Origin: Rhodopirellula baltica SH 1
GTDB lineage: Bacteria; Planctomycetota; Planctomycetia; Pirellulales; Pirellulaceae
Reading direction: 5' to 3'
Assembly (NCBI RefSeq): GCF_000196115.1
Contig: NC_005027.1
Coordinates: 2,356,001-2,420,000, forward strand
DNA length: 64,000 nt
Below, piece after piece: positions 53,701-61,169 of this stretch. The notes beneath the pieces were generated by a model, which ran no database searches, had not been told where the DNA came from, and saw only the letters and a program-made list of their open reading frames with translations. Numbering within the stretch: the first letter of the stretch is position 1; each line of letters starts with the position of its first letter. Position numbers and translations under genes: made by a program.

Positions 53701-55998
53701 TTTCTCGCGAAAGCGCCACCGCGTTTGGTGAAGGGGATTGCTCGCATCTCACGCATTGCTGCGGTTGAGAAACTTTCACTCGACAAGCTCATCAGCAAGG
53801 TGGATGGAACGGCCGATGATGCCAAACAAGCCAAGAAATTGGCCAGCACTCAAACGGCGGCCGACCCGCTGAATGATCAAGCTGTCAGAAACGGGCTGAC
53901 GGAGTTGCAAATCCCGCTCGATTCCATCCAGGTCCCGACCAGTTCGTATGGTGCCCATCGGAATGCGTTGTCCCCTGAGCAATTGGTCGCCGCGACCAAA
54001 TTTTTCGCGGGAGGTGAAGTGGAAAAGCAGCCTCGCGGACAAGGCGTTTTCTTCGGCCTGATCGACGATGCCGCCTCCGCCGCTTGGAAGGCGTTCTGGG
54101 ACAACGCTCATCGTGGCGCCGACGACGGTGTGCCACCGAAGCAACGAATTGCCGGTCCCTATCAAGACGCCCTGCGATTCGTCGCGGACTGCGGCATTTT
54201 GGACCTCCCCGGAAAAATGGTCGTCCATGTCGCCGAGGTTCCCGATGAAGCGGTCGCGAAGAGACTCGCCAAAGCGGGAAAAGGCCTGGATGATGATCGC
54301 GCGGTCGCGTTCATCGAAGGCAAGACTCGTCATCTGGCTTACAAAATCCATAGCTACATGGCCGATCGAGTCGTGGTGCTTTCTTATAGCGAGTCGGGTG
54401 AGCCCAAACCGCCGAAGTCCTATGCGATCATCGATTCCGCACCGCTGCGAAAACGATGGACGGGAAAATCCGTTCGGCACTTTCTCGAAGCCGTTTCGAA
54501 CGTCGAAACCTTGCCACTCGTTTCAACAGAAAAGCTGGCGAACGCTGCCGAAACCTTGGGAGTCTCGCCGATTGAAGTTGCTCTGGGATGGATGGCCAAT
54601 TTCCGAACCGTCCATTACGGGCAAGAGAAGCTGACCAAAGAACTGCGAGCCCACTACGGTTGGAAGGTCAACGAAATCAAGACTGCCGTGACAGCCGCTG
54701 ACGCTGATCCTGTCCCCCTGTCCATTCTTGCAAATGGATGTCGCCGTGATTGCGCGGGAGCTCTCGGCAAAAACATCGATCGCTGCTTTGATTTCATGGT
54801 GGAAGCTTGGAAAGAAACCCAAAAGGCCAGTGTCCAGTTGCCGACAAAAGTGATCGGTCAATTGCAAAACTTGCGTGGCGGTTACTTCCGTTTCGACATC
54901 AAGTTGTTCAGCGAATTTTTGGCTGCCCCGTTGAGTTCCCCTGTCCTGATGACACGTGAACTTGAATTCGGGTACAACGAACAACGACATCGAGAAGTTT
55001 TAGAAGGATCGCTGAATCCGCCTTTGACGTTCTCGTTGGGAGAAGCGTTGCCGATCTTGCCGGCTGCCATTCGCTACCTGAACTACAGCCTGCCTCATGG
55101 CGATCCAGCACGAACGAAAATCCCTGCACTGATCGATGCGGTCCGAGACCACTTGCTCAACCCAAAGACAGCCTTGCCGATGGGGTGCAGCAGGACACAG
55201 CCTTACCGTGCAGATCAAGAAACGGACGTGGAGGGCACCATCGAAACGTTTTCCACCATGATTGCGAAATGCCAACCTGCTCCGGGTGGTTTCCACACCT
55301 TTGACAGCGGACTGGTCGTGGGTGCGATCTTGCCACCGGCGGTGGATATGTGGTTCCGGCCCGCTCAATTGCAGAACGAATCGGACGCAGGAGCCTTGCA
55401 CGTAGCGGCTGCTTTGACGTTCGATTGGGAAACCGACGGAACCCGACATCTGCACTTCGCCGACTTCACACAGATCATGCGAAGTGATGAGATGACGCGA
55501 ATCGCTGACCACAACCGGCAACCGACTCTGACGGTTGGAGCATGGGAGCAGGACCCTCGAGTCTCGTCTCCCGAAACGGTCAATGTCGCAGCAAAGAAAT
55601 GCAAGTTGAGCGAGGATGCGGCGACGTTGTATTTGCAACTCCTGGCCCTTCCCGATTGCACCGCCGTCAACATCAAATCTTGGAATGATTGGACCACAGC
55701 AAGATTCAAAAAAGCGAGCGAGGAATTGGTTGCGGGCGAGTACGTTGTGTCCGCCAAACGCAGCCGCGCCGGTCGCGACGTGTTCCTGCCAGGTGGATGG
55801 GAAGCCTTGAAACTGCCCAACTTGCCAATCGAAACGTGGAAGCTACCGCTGTTTGGGTACACCAATTCAGAACCCCTGCGAGGCGGATACGCGAGCCTGA
55901 TTGTGTGCCCGCGAACACTCCCCGATCAATTCGCAAAGGCTTGGCAACGGATCGAGGATGGTGACACGCCCAAGTACGAAGAAGCAATGCCGGGCTAG
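50701..55998 (+). CDS. giant uncharacterised protein with histone-H1-like tail, MoxR/VWA cluster
   Basis: 1765 residues, cytoplasmic. The first 65 residues are Lys/Ala/Ser/Thr-rich (PAKKKSGQSTKAATK, then KKPVSKKPVAKRS), like a histone H1 tail, suggesting nucleic-acid contact. A helical region follows (ARDALDLVKRIKAAARKAKSKPGHAMDSFVEMAGELNRSVRHFLPPFWEEAARIYKDLGNTTYAGRAIGKAL). The middle (about 640-1000) is rich in beta strands with repeats like TLLVNGKVESIGPTGHRTLG and AVIGLQDTSAGYQNQIAWLSEGG, possibly a beta-propeller. The C-terminus has a winged-helix-like stretch (DWTTARFKKASEELVAGEYVVSAKRSRAGRDVFLPGGWEALKLPNLPIETWKLPLFGY). Similar large proteins occur next to SWIM/MoxR/VWA genes in actinobacteria (from memory). 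No enzymatic motif found. Confidence 0.85.
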   Translation: MSPAKKKSGQSTKAATKTSPSKATTKPKAVKKATQKKTAPAPGTTQSKAGKKPVSKKPVAKRSAEQIRTDAQLAAGGMVHVHSKVDTNATEKVVARRYTGAALGDQVVVRLSADRLGPAEDLAMEYLGLKPDGESKPIALRSRQAMGFASWALITHPENARDALDLVKRIKAAARKAKSKPGHAMDSFVEMAGELNRSVRHFLPPFWEEAARIYKDLGNTTYAGRAIGKALEAERVHALDVDPHRRRDAVLEFTLSGCLSGKALSEYTRDLANQFAPAEAFETLMDLMVRRTMGGMPPMATAAKDLAKFAKAAGRNPHEEVDSFLQNVISSPAMSRTSMQFWKSVKKNVARLVAADDAFGVWLLAHTDPQASYQGDSPVWEWLNLLDEWNVLPLLGKPASELPAGVEIPGGRAGWIGRLASVETSPQPRLFDLISLAADAIRDEAVPIPLNGRGYYGGVLDADALEWMLELKLPIGQFHEHRAISFEGWLRAEVDHERRNSQLSHLIADERFGPKVYSAFPELVTFTGSVRERRSYGRTLAAQRSFEQAAANHDAVRELWWRFLDNHLQKLEQGGLYDAETSLNALVRCAGSTTGEQFPELEKRLKKIDMVAVLQRTLAAGVLDEFGWPALDAFGDEQALPVNSRRHAVVDTSFPFVTLLVNGKVESIGPTGHRTLGEFQLGKDQYVQTIIPVGDDAVIGLQDTSAGYQNQIAWLSEGGKGQKTDQYFYGLDIEMLLPHDGGVFYGSRVLRPGDQSLPSSQHWFSDGERFWTLKNRYQVWNEFDSSDDTPNKPTASLQEIDPITGEPIRDSIPPWFEDQAPHGGMVNWQMSHWLPAPPEIKQSPLGVADGKFGFRVVQRRDHRYESRGIDGREIVLSSPPAQGGGITFATAIIDKPATDSHWYVSNGEELVDADSGMKIANLSGNVTRYCEGQPMKLPTLFYHYYQVRSAGSSAKLRKISLKQAKQLFEAGAIEHEALKTKVDPKSPDPNREAGAAAVQKFLAKAPPRLVKGIARISRIAAVEKLSLDKLISKVDGTADDAKQAKKLASTQTAADPLNDQAVRNGLTELQIPLDSIQVPTSSYGAHRNALSPEQLVAATKFFAGGEVEKQPRGQGVFFGLIDDAASAAWKAFWDNAHRGADDGVPPKQRIAGPYQDALRFVADCGILDLPGKMVVHVAEVPDEAVAKRLAKAGKGLDDDRAVAFIEGKTRHLAYKIHSYMADRVVVLSYSESGEPKPPKSYAIIDSAPLRKRWTGKSVRHFLEAVSNVETLPLVSTEKLANAAETLGVSPIEVALGWMANFRTVHYGQEKLTKELRAHYGWKVNEIKTAVTAADADPVPLSILANGCRRDCAGALGKNIDRCFDFMVEAWKETQKASVQLPTKVIGQLQNLRGGYFRFDIKLFSEFLAAPLSSPVLMTRELEFGYNEQRHREVLEGSLNPPLTFSLGEALPILPAAIRYLNYSLPHGDPARTKIPALIDAVRDHLLNPKTALPMGCSRTQPYRADQETDVEGTIETFSTMIAKCQPAPGGFHTFDSGLVVGAILPPAVDMWFRPAQLQNESDAGALHVAAALTFDWETDGTRHLHFADFTQIMRSDEMTRIADHNRQPTLTVGAWEQDPRVSSPETVNVAAKKCKLSEDAATLYLQLLALPDCTAVNIKSWNDWTTARFKKASEELVAGEYVVSAKRSRAGRDVFLPGGWEALKLPNLPIETWKLPLFGYTNSEPLRGGYASLIVCPRTLPDQFAKAWQRIEDGDTPKYEEAMPG

Positions 55999-56136
55999 AG
56001 ATCGCTTGATCGACACTGCACTACCAATCGGTCGTGCAGCGTGACGACGCATGACGCAGGTCATCGTAGGATCGCCCGAGAAGGCTCGCTCCATTGCATC
56101 CGCAATTTTGATACACACTCACCGAGATGGAACCCA

Positions 56137-57339
56137 GTGGCAAAGAAAAAGTCCAGAACGACAACGACCTCCGCTCGTTCAACGCCTGATGGTCCAACGT
56201 CCGATCGCCGCATTCAATTGCCTCCCGCTGAAGTTCGATATGCAGACGAACTCAAAGCGCTTCGCGAATCGGACAACCTGCCGCGTCCCGAGGGTTGGTC
56301 CCTGTCTCCTCAAGCGGTCGTGGATTTCATCTGCGGCAGCGACGGAGTGAAGGTTGGCAAAACCAAGGCAACGTCGTGTGTGATTAGCGAAAAATTTGTG
56401 GGCTCGCGAGACATCGTGCAACGATGCGTTGTCACACTCGCTGGCGAACGCGGGTTGATGATGGTTGGTGAACCTGGCACCGCGAAATCCATGCTGGGTG
56501 AATTGCTTGCCGTGGCGATCAGTGGCACCGGATCATTGGCCGTCCAAGGGACCGCCGGAACCACCGAAGACCAAATCAAGTACGGTTGGAACTATGCGAT
56601 GCTGCTTGATCGCGGCCCCGTTCACGAAGCACTTGTTCCTTCACCAGTCATGACCGCCATGCGAGACGGCAAAGTCGTTCGCTTTGAAGAAATCACGCGT
56701 TGCTTGCCGGAAGTCCAAGATGCTCTGATCTCCATCCTGAGTGAACGCAGAATGATGATTCCCGAGATGGACCAGGCCGGCGACGACAACGCAAACAGTG
56801 TTTTCGCGAGCCCTGGCTTTTCCATCATTGCGACTGCGAACCTCCGCGACCGAGGCGTGTCAGAGATGTCCGCCGCGTTGAAGCGGCGATTCAATTTTGA
56901 AACCATTGCCCCGATCGCTGATGAAGTCCGCGAACGTGAACTCGTTTCCACCCGGGCGGCAGCGTTGTTGGCGGAAACCGGCGCGCAGGCAACGGTGGAC
57001 CAATCGCTCGTCGAATTGCTGGTCACCGTTTTTCGTGATTTGCGGAACGGACGCAGCGACGAGGGCTGGCAAATTTCGCGTCCGAGCACGGTCATGAGCA
57101 CAGCCGAAGCGGTGGCCGTCGCGACAGCGATCACCCGCGAATGCGTCTTCTTCCCGAGTGGATTTGATCCCGTCTCTCGCATGCCGGGACACTTGCTTGG
57201 GGTGGTGATGAAAGACGAGGCAAAGGATCGCGAACGATTGCTGGCGTACTGGGACGGCCCCGTTCGTCGCCGCGCCGAAGACGGGTCCCCACTTTGGAAA
57301 CGTTTGGTGGAACTGCGCGGCGTGCTGGAAGAAGAATAG
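56137..57339 (+). CDS. MoxR-family AAA+ ATPase (YehL-like)
   Basis: 400 residues from a GTG at 56137 (GAGATGGAA upstream); the frame extends upstream to 56041. AAA+ core: Walker A GEPGTAKS (111-118), Walker B VVRFEE (180-185), sensor 1 ATAN (232-235) and RRF arginine finger region near 250; the long helical insert typical of MoxR lies after the Walker A (LAVQGTAGTTEDQIKYGWNYAMLLDRGPVHEALV). MoxR ATPases act with VWA-domain proteins as chaperones that insert metals or remodel substrates (RavA-ViaA, NorQ-NorD, CbbQ-CbbO). Here the VWA partner is fused to DUF5682 in the next gene, 11 bases downstream. Confidence 0.95.
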   Translation: MAKKKSRTTTTSARSTPDGPTSDRRIQLPPAEVRYADELKALRESDNLPRPEGWSLSPQAVVDFICGSDGVKVGKTKATSCVISEKFVGSRDIVQRCVVTLAGERGLMMVGEPGTAKSMLGELLAVAISGTGSLAVQGTAGTTEDQIKYGWNYAMLLDRGPVHEALVPSPVMTAMRDGKVVRFEEITRCLPEVQDALISILSERRMMIPEMDQAGDDNANSVFASPGFSIIATANLRDRGVSEMSAALKRRFNFETIAPIADEVRERELVSTRAAALLAETGAQATVDQSLVELLVTVFRDLRNGRSDEGWQISRPSTVMSTAEAVAVATAITRECVFFPSGFDPVSRMPGHLLGVVMKDEAKDRERLLAYWDGPVRRRAEDGSPLWKRLVELRGVLEEE

Positions 57340-57350
57340 GTCTCACGCTC

Positions 57351-60300
57351 ATGCAACCGCTTCTCCAATCCCGAACACCTTGGCTGATCGGCGTCCGACA
57401 TCATTCGGCAGCACTCGCCCGTGCCATGCCCGCAATGTTGAATGACTTCGCACCGGAATGTTTGTTGGTCGAATTGCCAGGCGATCTGCAGGATTGGATC
57501 GAACACCTCGCCGATCCACAAACAATCGCCCCCGTCGCAATCTCAGCCGTGCACCCGGAGCATGGTCTGTTTTTCTATCCCTTGGCTGACTTCTCGCCAG
57601 AATGGGTGGCAATCCGCTGGGCAAAACAACGCGGGATTCCCGTCGTCGCATGTGATCTGTCGGTCGCTGCAAAATCACAGCTTGCCCACTCGGATTCCGA
57701 AGAACCGACAGATGACGTTCCCGGCCCGTTCGAAAATCACGGGCATCACGACGTTGTTACGACTGGACTCGATGAACTGCTCCGTCGCTGTGGAGAGACC
57801 GATACCGGTGGCCTTTGGCAACGATTGGTTGAATCGCCTGGCTTTGGTTCGGATCACGAATCGATCCGTCGTGCCGGCCTGATGTTCGGATGGGCAGTGC
57901 GTGAGAGTTCGCCAGTCGTTTCGCATCGTGATTTGCTCCGAGAGGCCGCGATGCGAACCGCCATTCGCCAGGCGCCCGCTCACTCCGCTGCCGTCGTGGG
58001 TGCATTCCATGCCGCCGCTCTGCTTCCGTCGGTGATCGAATCTTCCGAAGAACAGGACCTACAATTGTTGGATGGTGTTTCGGTTGAATCGAGCGCATCG
58101 GTTGGTGTATCGCTCGTGCCTTACTCTTTCGAGCAACTCGATGAACGCAGCGGTTACCCGGCAGGAGTTCGCGATCCCGTCTGGCATCAGCGAATGTTGG
58201 AATCATCCACTGCGGAACAGGCCGATGCAGCGTCCGCGGAATTGGTCACCGCCATTTGTCGGCATTTGCGAAAACAAGGACACGTCGCGGGAATGCCCGA
58301 CGCTTGCGAGTCGCTACGGATGATGCGGGATTTGGCGAGACTTCGTGGTTTGCCCGTTGCAGGTCGTGGCGAGATGGTCGAAGCGATCCAAAGCTGCCTG
58401 GTACAAGGTGACTTGATGGGACGCGGTCGCGCCGTTGCGAGTGCTGCTGAATCCGTCTTGATCGGTCATCGAACCGGTTGTGTGACTCCCTTGGCTCCCA
58501 GGTGTGGGCTCGCCGTTGAAATCGACGACCAACTCGCGGCGTTGAAACTGCCGGGCCGTGAATCGTTCGGAGAAGACTCCCACCCAACATCCCCCCGCTC
58601 ATCCAATCGTTATCAACGCGGATCACGTTCACAGCGAGACAGCGAAACGAAAGAGATCAAACTGGATGTGCTCCGCAGCCCTCGTGACCGAGCGCGTGCC
58701 GTGGTGCTGCGTCGCTTCAATGCCGCGGGGATTCCCTACGCGGTCCGTGTCGACGAAGTCCAACAGGGACACCGGGAAAACTTAGTCGAGCGATGGCAGA
58801 TTGGATGGCAACAGGGCACCTCCGCGACCATTGAATCGGTCTCACGATATGGAGTGACATTGCGGCAGGTGGTCGAAGGAATGGTGAGGGCAGTCGGCAA
58901 AACTCCTGGCCAATCGGAAGCAGAGGCGGAGACGTTGCCCGCCAACATTTTGCATCGTCTGCAAATCGCGACTCAGTGCGGACTGGTCACGCTGGCTCGC
59001 CAAGCATTGCAACAGCTCAGCGGTTCATTCCGTCAGGCAGCGGGTCTGTCTCAGTTAGTGGAAGCAATCACAGTCATCACACAAATTCACGCTGGTCAGG
59101 TGCCAGGCCTGCCGTCGGACAAGAACGCCGCCTACCCACCATGGGTCGAGACCTTCGCCTTGCCGGATGCGGAAACGCAAATCAACGAACTTTTGCAAAC
59201 CTGCCTGCAGCGACTCTCTGGCATCGGTGGATCCAATGATCCCGCCGATGTGATGGCAATCGTCGATCTGCTGGATTGGCTGACCGGCGACTTGCAGGCT
59301 GTCACCCTTAGCGGCGATCAAACCAGCACCTCGGAATCATGCCGAGTGCAGATCGCACACTGGTGTCGACGAACCCAACGCACGGGGAGTGATCGCATGC
59401 GAGGTGCTGCGGCGGCAGCCTTGTCTCGCTTGGACACATCCCCGGATGATTTCCGTGCAACCGAAACTGGCGACCAATGGACCGCGCTGACGAGAGGCTG
59501 GTTGGATTCAACCGGGAACCGCGAAGGTCGCCAGCGTCTTCAATACGCACTCGCCGGTGCGACTCAAGTCTTGCTGCCGCAGATGCAGAGCGACGCCTTT
59601 TGGCTGAGTGGAATTCATTCGGGTATCGCCGAGATGGGCGACGACGTTTTCTTGTCGCGGTTGCCTTCCTTGCGGGGTGCGTTCGCTGAGTTTTCCCCAG
59701 CCGATCGGCAGCGTTTGCTGCAAGTCTGCTTGTCGGAACTGGACGAACGCGGGTCAAACCTGGATAGCAGTGGCGCGTCGTTGTCCTCCATCCAGGAAGG
59801 CGATTCCGCGGCGATCACCGATGAACTGGGACGATTGCGAGAAGCCGACTTGGCGGGAAAAAGTGCGATCGACGCGGCCTACCCCGAGTGCCGCGATTGG
59901 TTGCAATCGTTTCGCTTCGACAACCAATCGCCGGGCGAAGGGGCCCCCCCTTCGATCAGTTCCAAGACGTCCGAGAGCTCACCTTCCCAGGCACATCGCC
60001 ACAACGACGAACTGAATTTGGCCGATCGATGGCGGCTGATCTTTGGATTGCCGCCCGAATCGGGAACACCACTGGCGATGCGATGTGCGTCGTCACTCGA
60101 TCAGCTTTATGGACGAGGGCATGGGGAAGGCTCTCGTGGCGGTCTAGCCAACGCACCTTCGGGAATGGGTGGCGGCACCGAGGCACCGGAACCAACAACA
60201 GCCCAGTGGGCCGAAGACCTCGAGGCTCTGTTTGGTAGCGATTTGTGCCAAGAAGTCTTGGGCACCGCTGCGGGCAACGGACGCTCCACCGCGATCGAAC

Positions 60301-61169
60301 TGCTTGACCCCGACACCGTCACCCCATCTCTCGAACTTTTGCAACAAGTCCTCTCGTTAGCGGGCGCAATGCCCGAGTCCAAGGTCGCTACCCTGAGACG
60401 GTTGGCCCGACGTTTGACCGAACAATTGGCTTCCGAGCTTGCGGTGCGACTGCAACCTGCAATGAACGGTCTGTCCTCCCCGCGACCGACACGGCGACGA
60501 GCTCGAAAGCTGAACTTGCCCCGCACCCTTCGCGACAACCTTGCCAATTGCCATCGACGAGCCGATGGACGGGCAACCATTGTCGCTGAAAAGCTGATGT
60601 TTCACTCGCCGTCGAAACGGCAGATGGATTGGCACGTGACGTTTGTCGTGGATGTCTCAGCGTCCATGTCAGCGTCGGTCATCTACAGCGCGTTGGTGGC
60701 AGCCGTGTTCGATGCTCTGCCCGCACTTTCGGTTCGCTTCTTGGCCTTCAGTACCGAAGTGCTCGACTTCAGCGAACAAGTCGCCGATCCCTTGTCGCTG
60801 TTGTTGGAAGTCCAGGTCGGCGGAGGCACGGACATCGGGCTGGGGCTTCGAGCGGCACGGGCGGGAGTGACCGTCCCGTCCCGAAGCATCGTGATTCTTG
60901 TTTCCGATTTTGAAGAAGGCGTGTCGGTCGGTCGGATGATCGCCGAAGTTCGCGAGCTTGTCGACGCAGGAGTCAAATGCCTTGGCTTGGCATCGCTCGA
61001 CGACTCCGGAGTGGCACGATTCCATCAAGGTTACGCGGCGATGATGGCGGGTGCGGGCATGCCGGTTGCAGCCGTCAGTCCAGAAAAATTGGCCCGCTGG
61101 GTCGGCGACCAAATCCGCGGCACCCAACAAGCAACCAACCCGTCCGCTGGTCTGGGAGGAATCGAGTGA
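57351..61169 (+). CDS. DUF5682-VWA fusion protein (YehM plus YehP type)
   Basis: 1272 residues from the ATG at 57351. N-terminus is DUF5682: WLIGVRHHSAALARAMPAMLNDFAPECLLVELPGDLQDWI, then PVAISAVHPEHGLFFYPLADFSPEWVAIRWAKQRGIPVVACDL. A long helical middle follows, with a Gly-rich, acidic linker near residue 940. The C-terminus (about 1095-1270) is a VWA domain of the CoxE/MoxR-partner type: MIDAS motif DVSASMS (D1101, S1103, S1105), GGGTDIG (Thr near 1159) and VSDFEEG (Asp near 1186). In E. coli the two parts are separate genes (yehM, yehP). The VWA should engage the MoxR ATPase encoded just upstream. Stop overlaps the SWIM gene start by 4 bases (GTGA). Confidence 0.92.
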   Translation: MQPLLQSRTPWLIGVRHHSAALARAMPAMLNDFAPECLLVELPGDLQDWIEHLADPQTIAPVAISAVHPEHGLFFYPLADFSPEWVAIRWAKQRGIPVVACDLSVAAKSQLAHSDSEEPTDDVPGPFENHGHHDVVTTGLDELLRRCGETDTGGLWQRLVESPGFGSDHESIRRAGLMFGWAVRESSPVVSHRDLLREAAMRTAIRQAPAHSAAVVGAFHAAALLPSVIESSEEQDLQLLDGVSVESSASVGVSLVPYSFEQLDERSGYPAGVRDPVWHQRMLESSTAEQADAASAELVTAICRHLRKQGHVAGMPDACESLRMMRDLARLRGLPVAGRGEMVEAIQSCLVQGDLMGRGRAVASAAESVLIGHRTGCVTPLAPRCGLAVEIDDQLAALKLPGRESFGEDSHPTSPRSSNRYQRGSRSQRDSETKEIKLDVLRSPRDRARAVVLRRFNAAGIPYAVRVDEVQQGHRENLVERWQIGWQQGTSATIESVSRYGVTLRQVVEGMVRAVGKTPGQSEAEAETLPANILHRLQIATQCGLVTLARQALQQLSGSFRQAAGLSQLVEAITVITQIHAGQVPGLPSDKNAAYPPWVETFALPDAETQINELLQTCLQRLSGIGGSNDPADVMAIVDLLDWLTGDLQAVTLSGDQTSTSESCRVQIAHWCRRTQRTGSDRMRGAAAAALSRLDTSPDDFRATETGDQWTALTRGWLDSTGNREGRQRLQYALAGATQVLLPQMQSDAFWLSGIHSGIAEMGDDVFLSRLPSLRGAFAEFSPADRQRLLQVCLSELDERGSNLDSSGASLSSIQEGDSAAITDELGRLREADLAGKSAIDAAYPECRDWLQSFRFDNQSPGEGAPPSISSKTSESSPSQAHRHNDELNLADRWRLIFGLPPESGTPLAMRCASSLDQLYGRGHGEGSRGGLANAPSGMGGGTEAPEPTTAQWAEDLEALFGSDLCQEVLGTAAGNGRSTAIELLDPDTVTPSLELLQQVLSLAGAMPESKVATLRRLARRLTEQLASELAVRLQPAMNGLSSPRPTRRRARKLNLPRTLRDNLANCHRRADGRATIVAEKLMFHSPSKRQMDWHVTFVVDVSASMSASVIYSALVAAVFDALPALSVRFLAFSTEVLDFSEQVADPLSLLLEVQVGGGTDIGLGLRAARAGVTVPSRSIVILVSDFEEGVSVGRMIAEVRELVDAGVKCLGLASLDDSGVARFHQGYAAMMAGAGMPVAAVSPEKLARWVGDQIRGTQQATNPSAGLGGIE

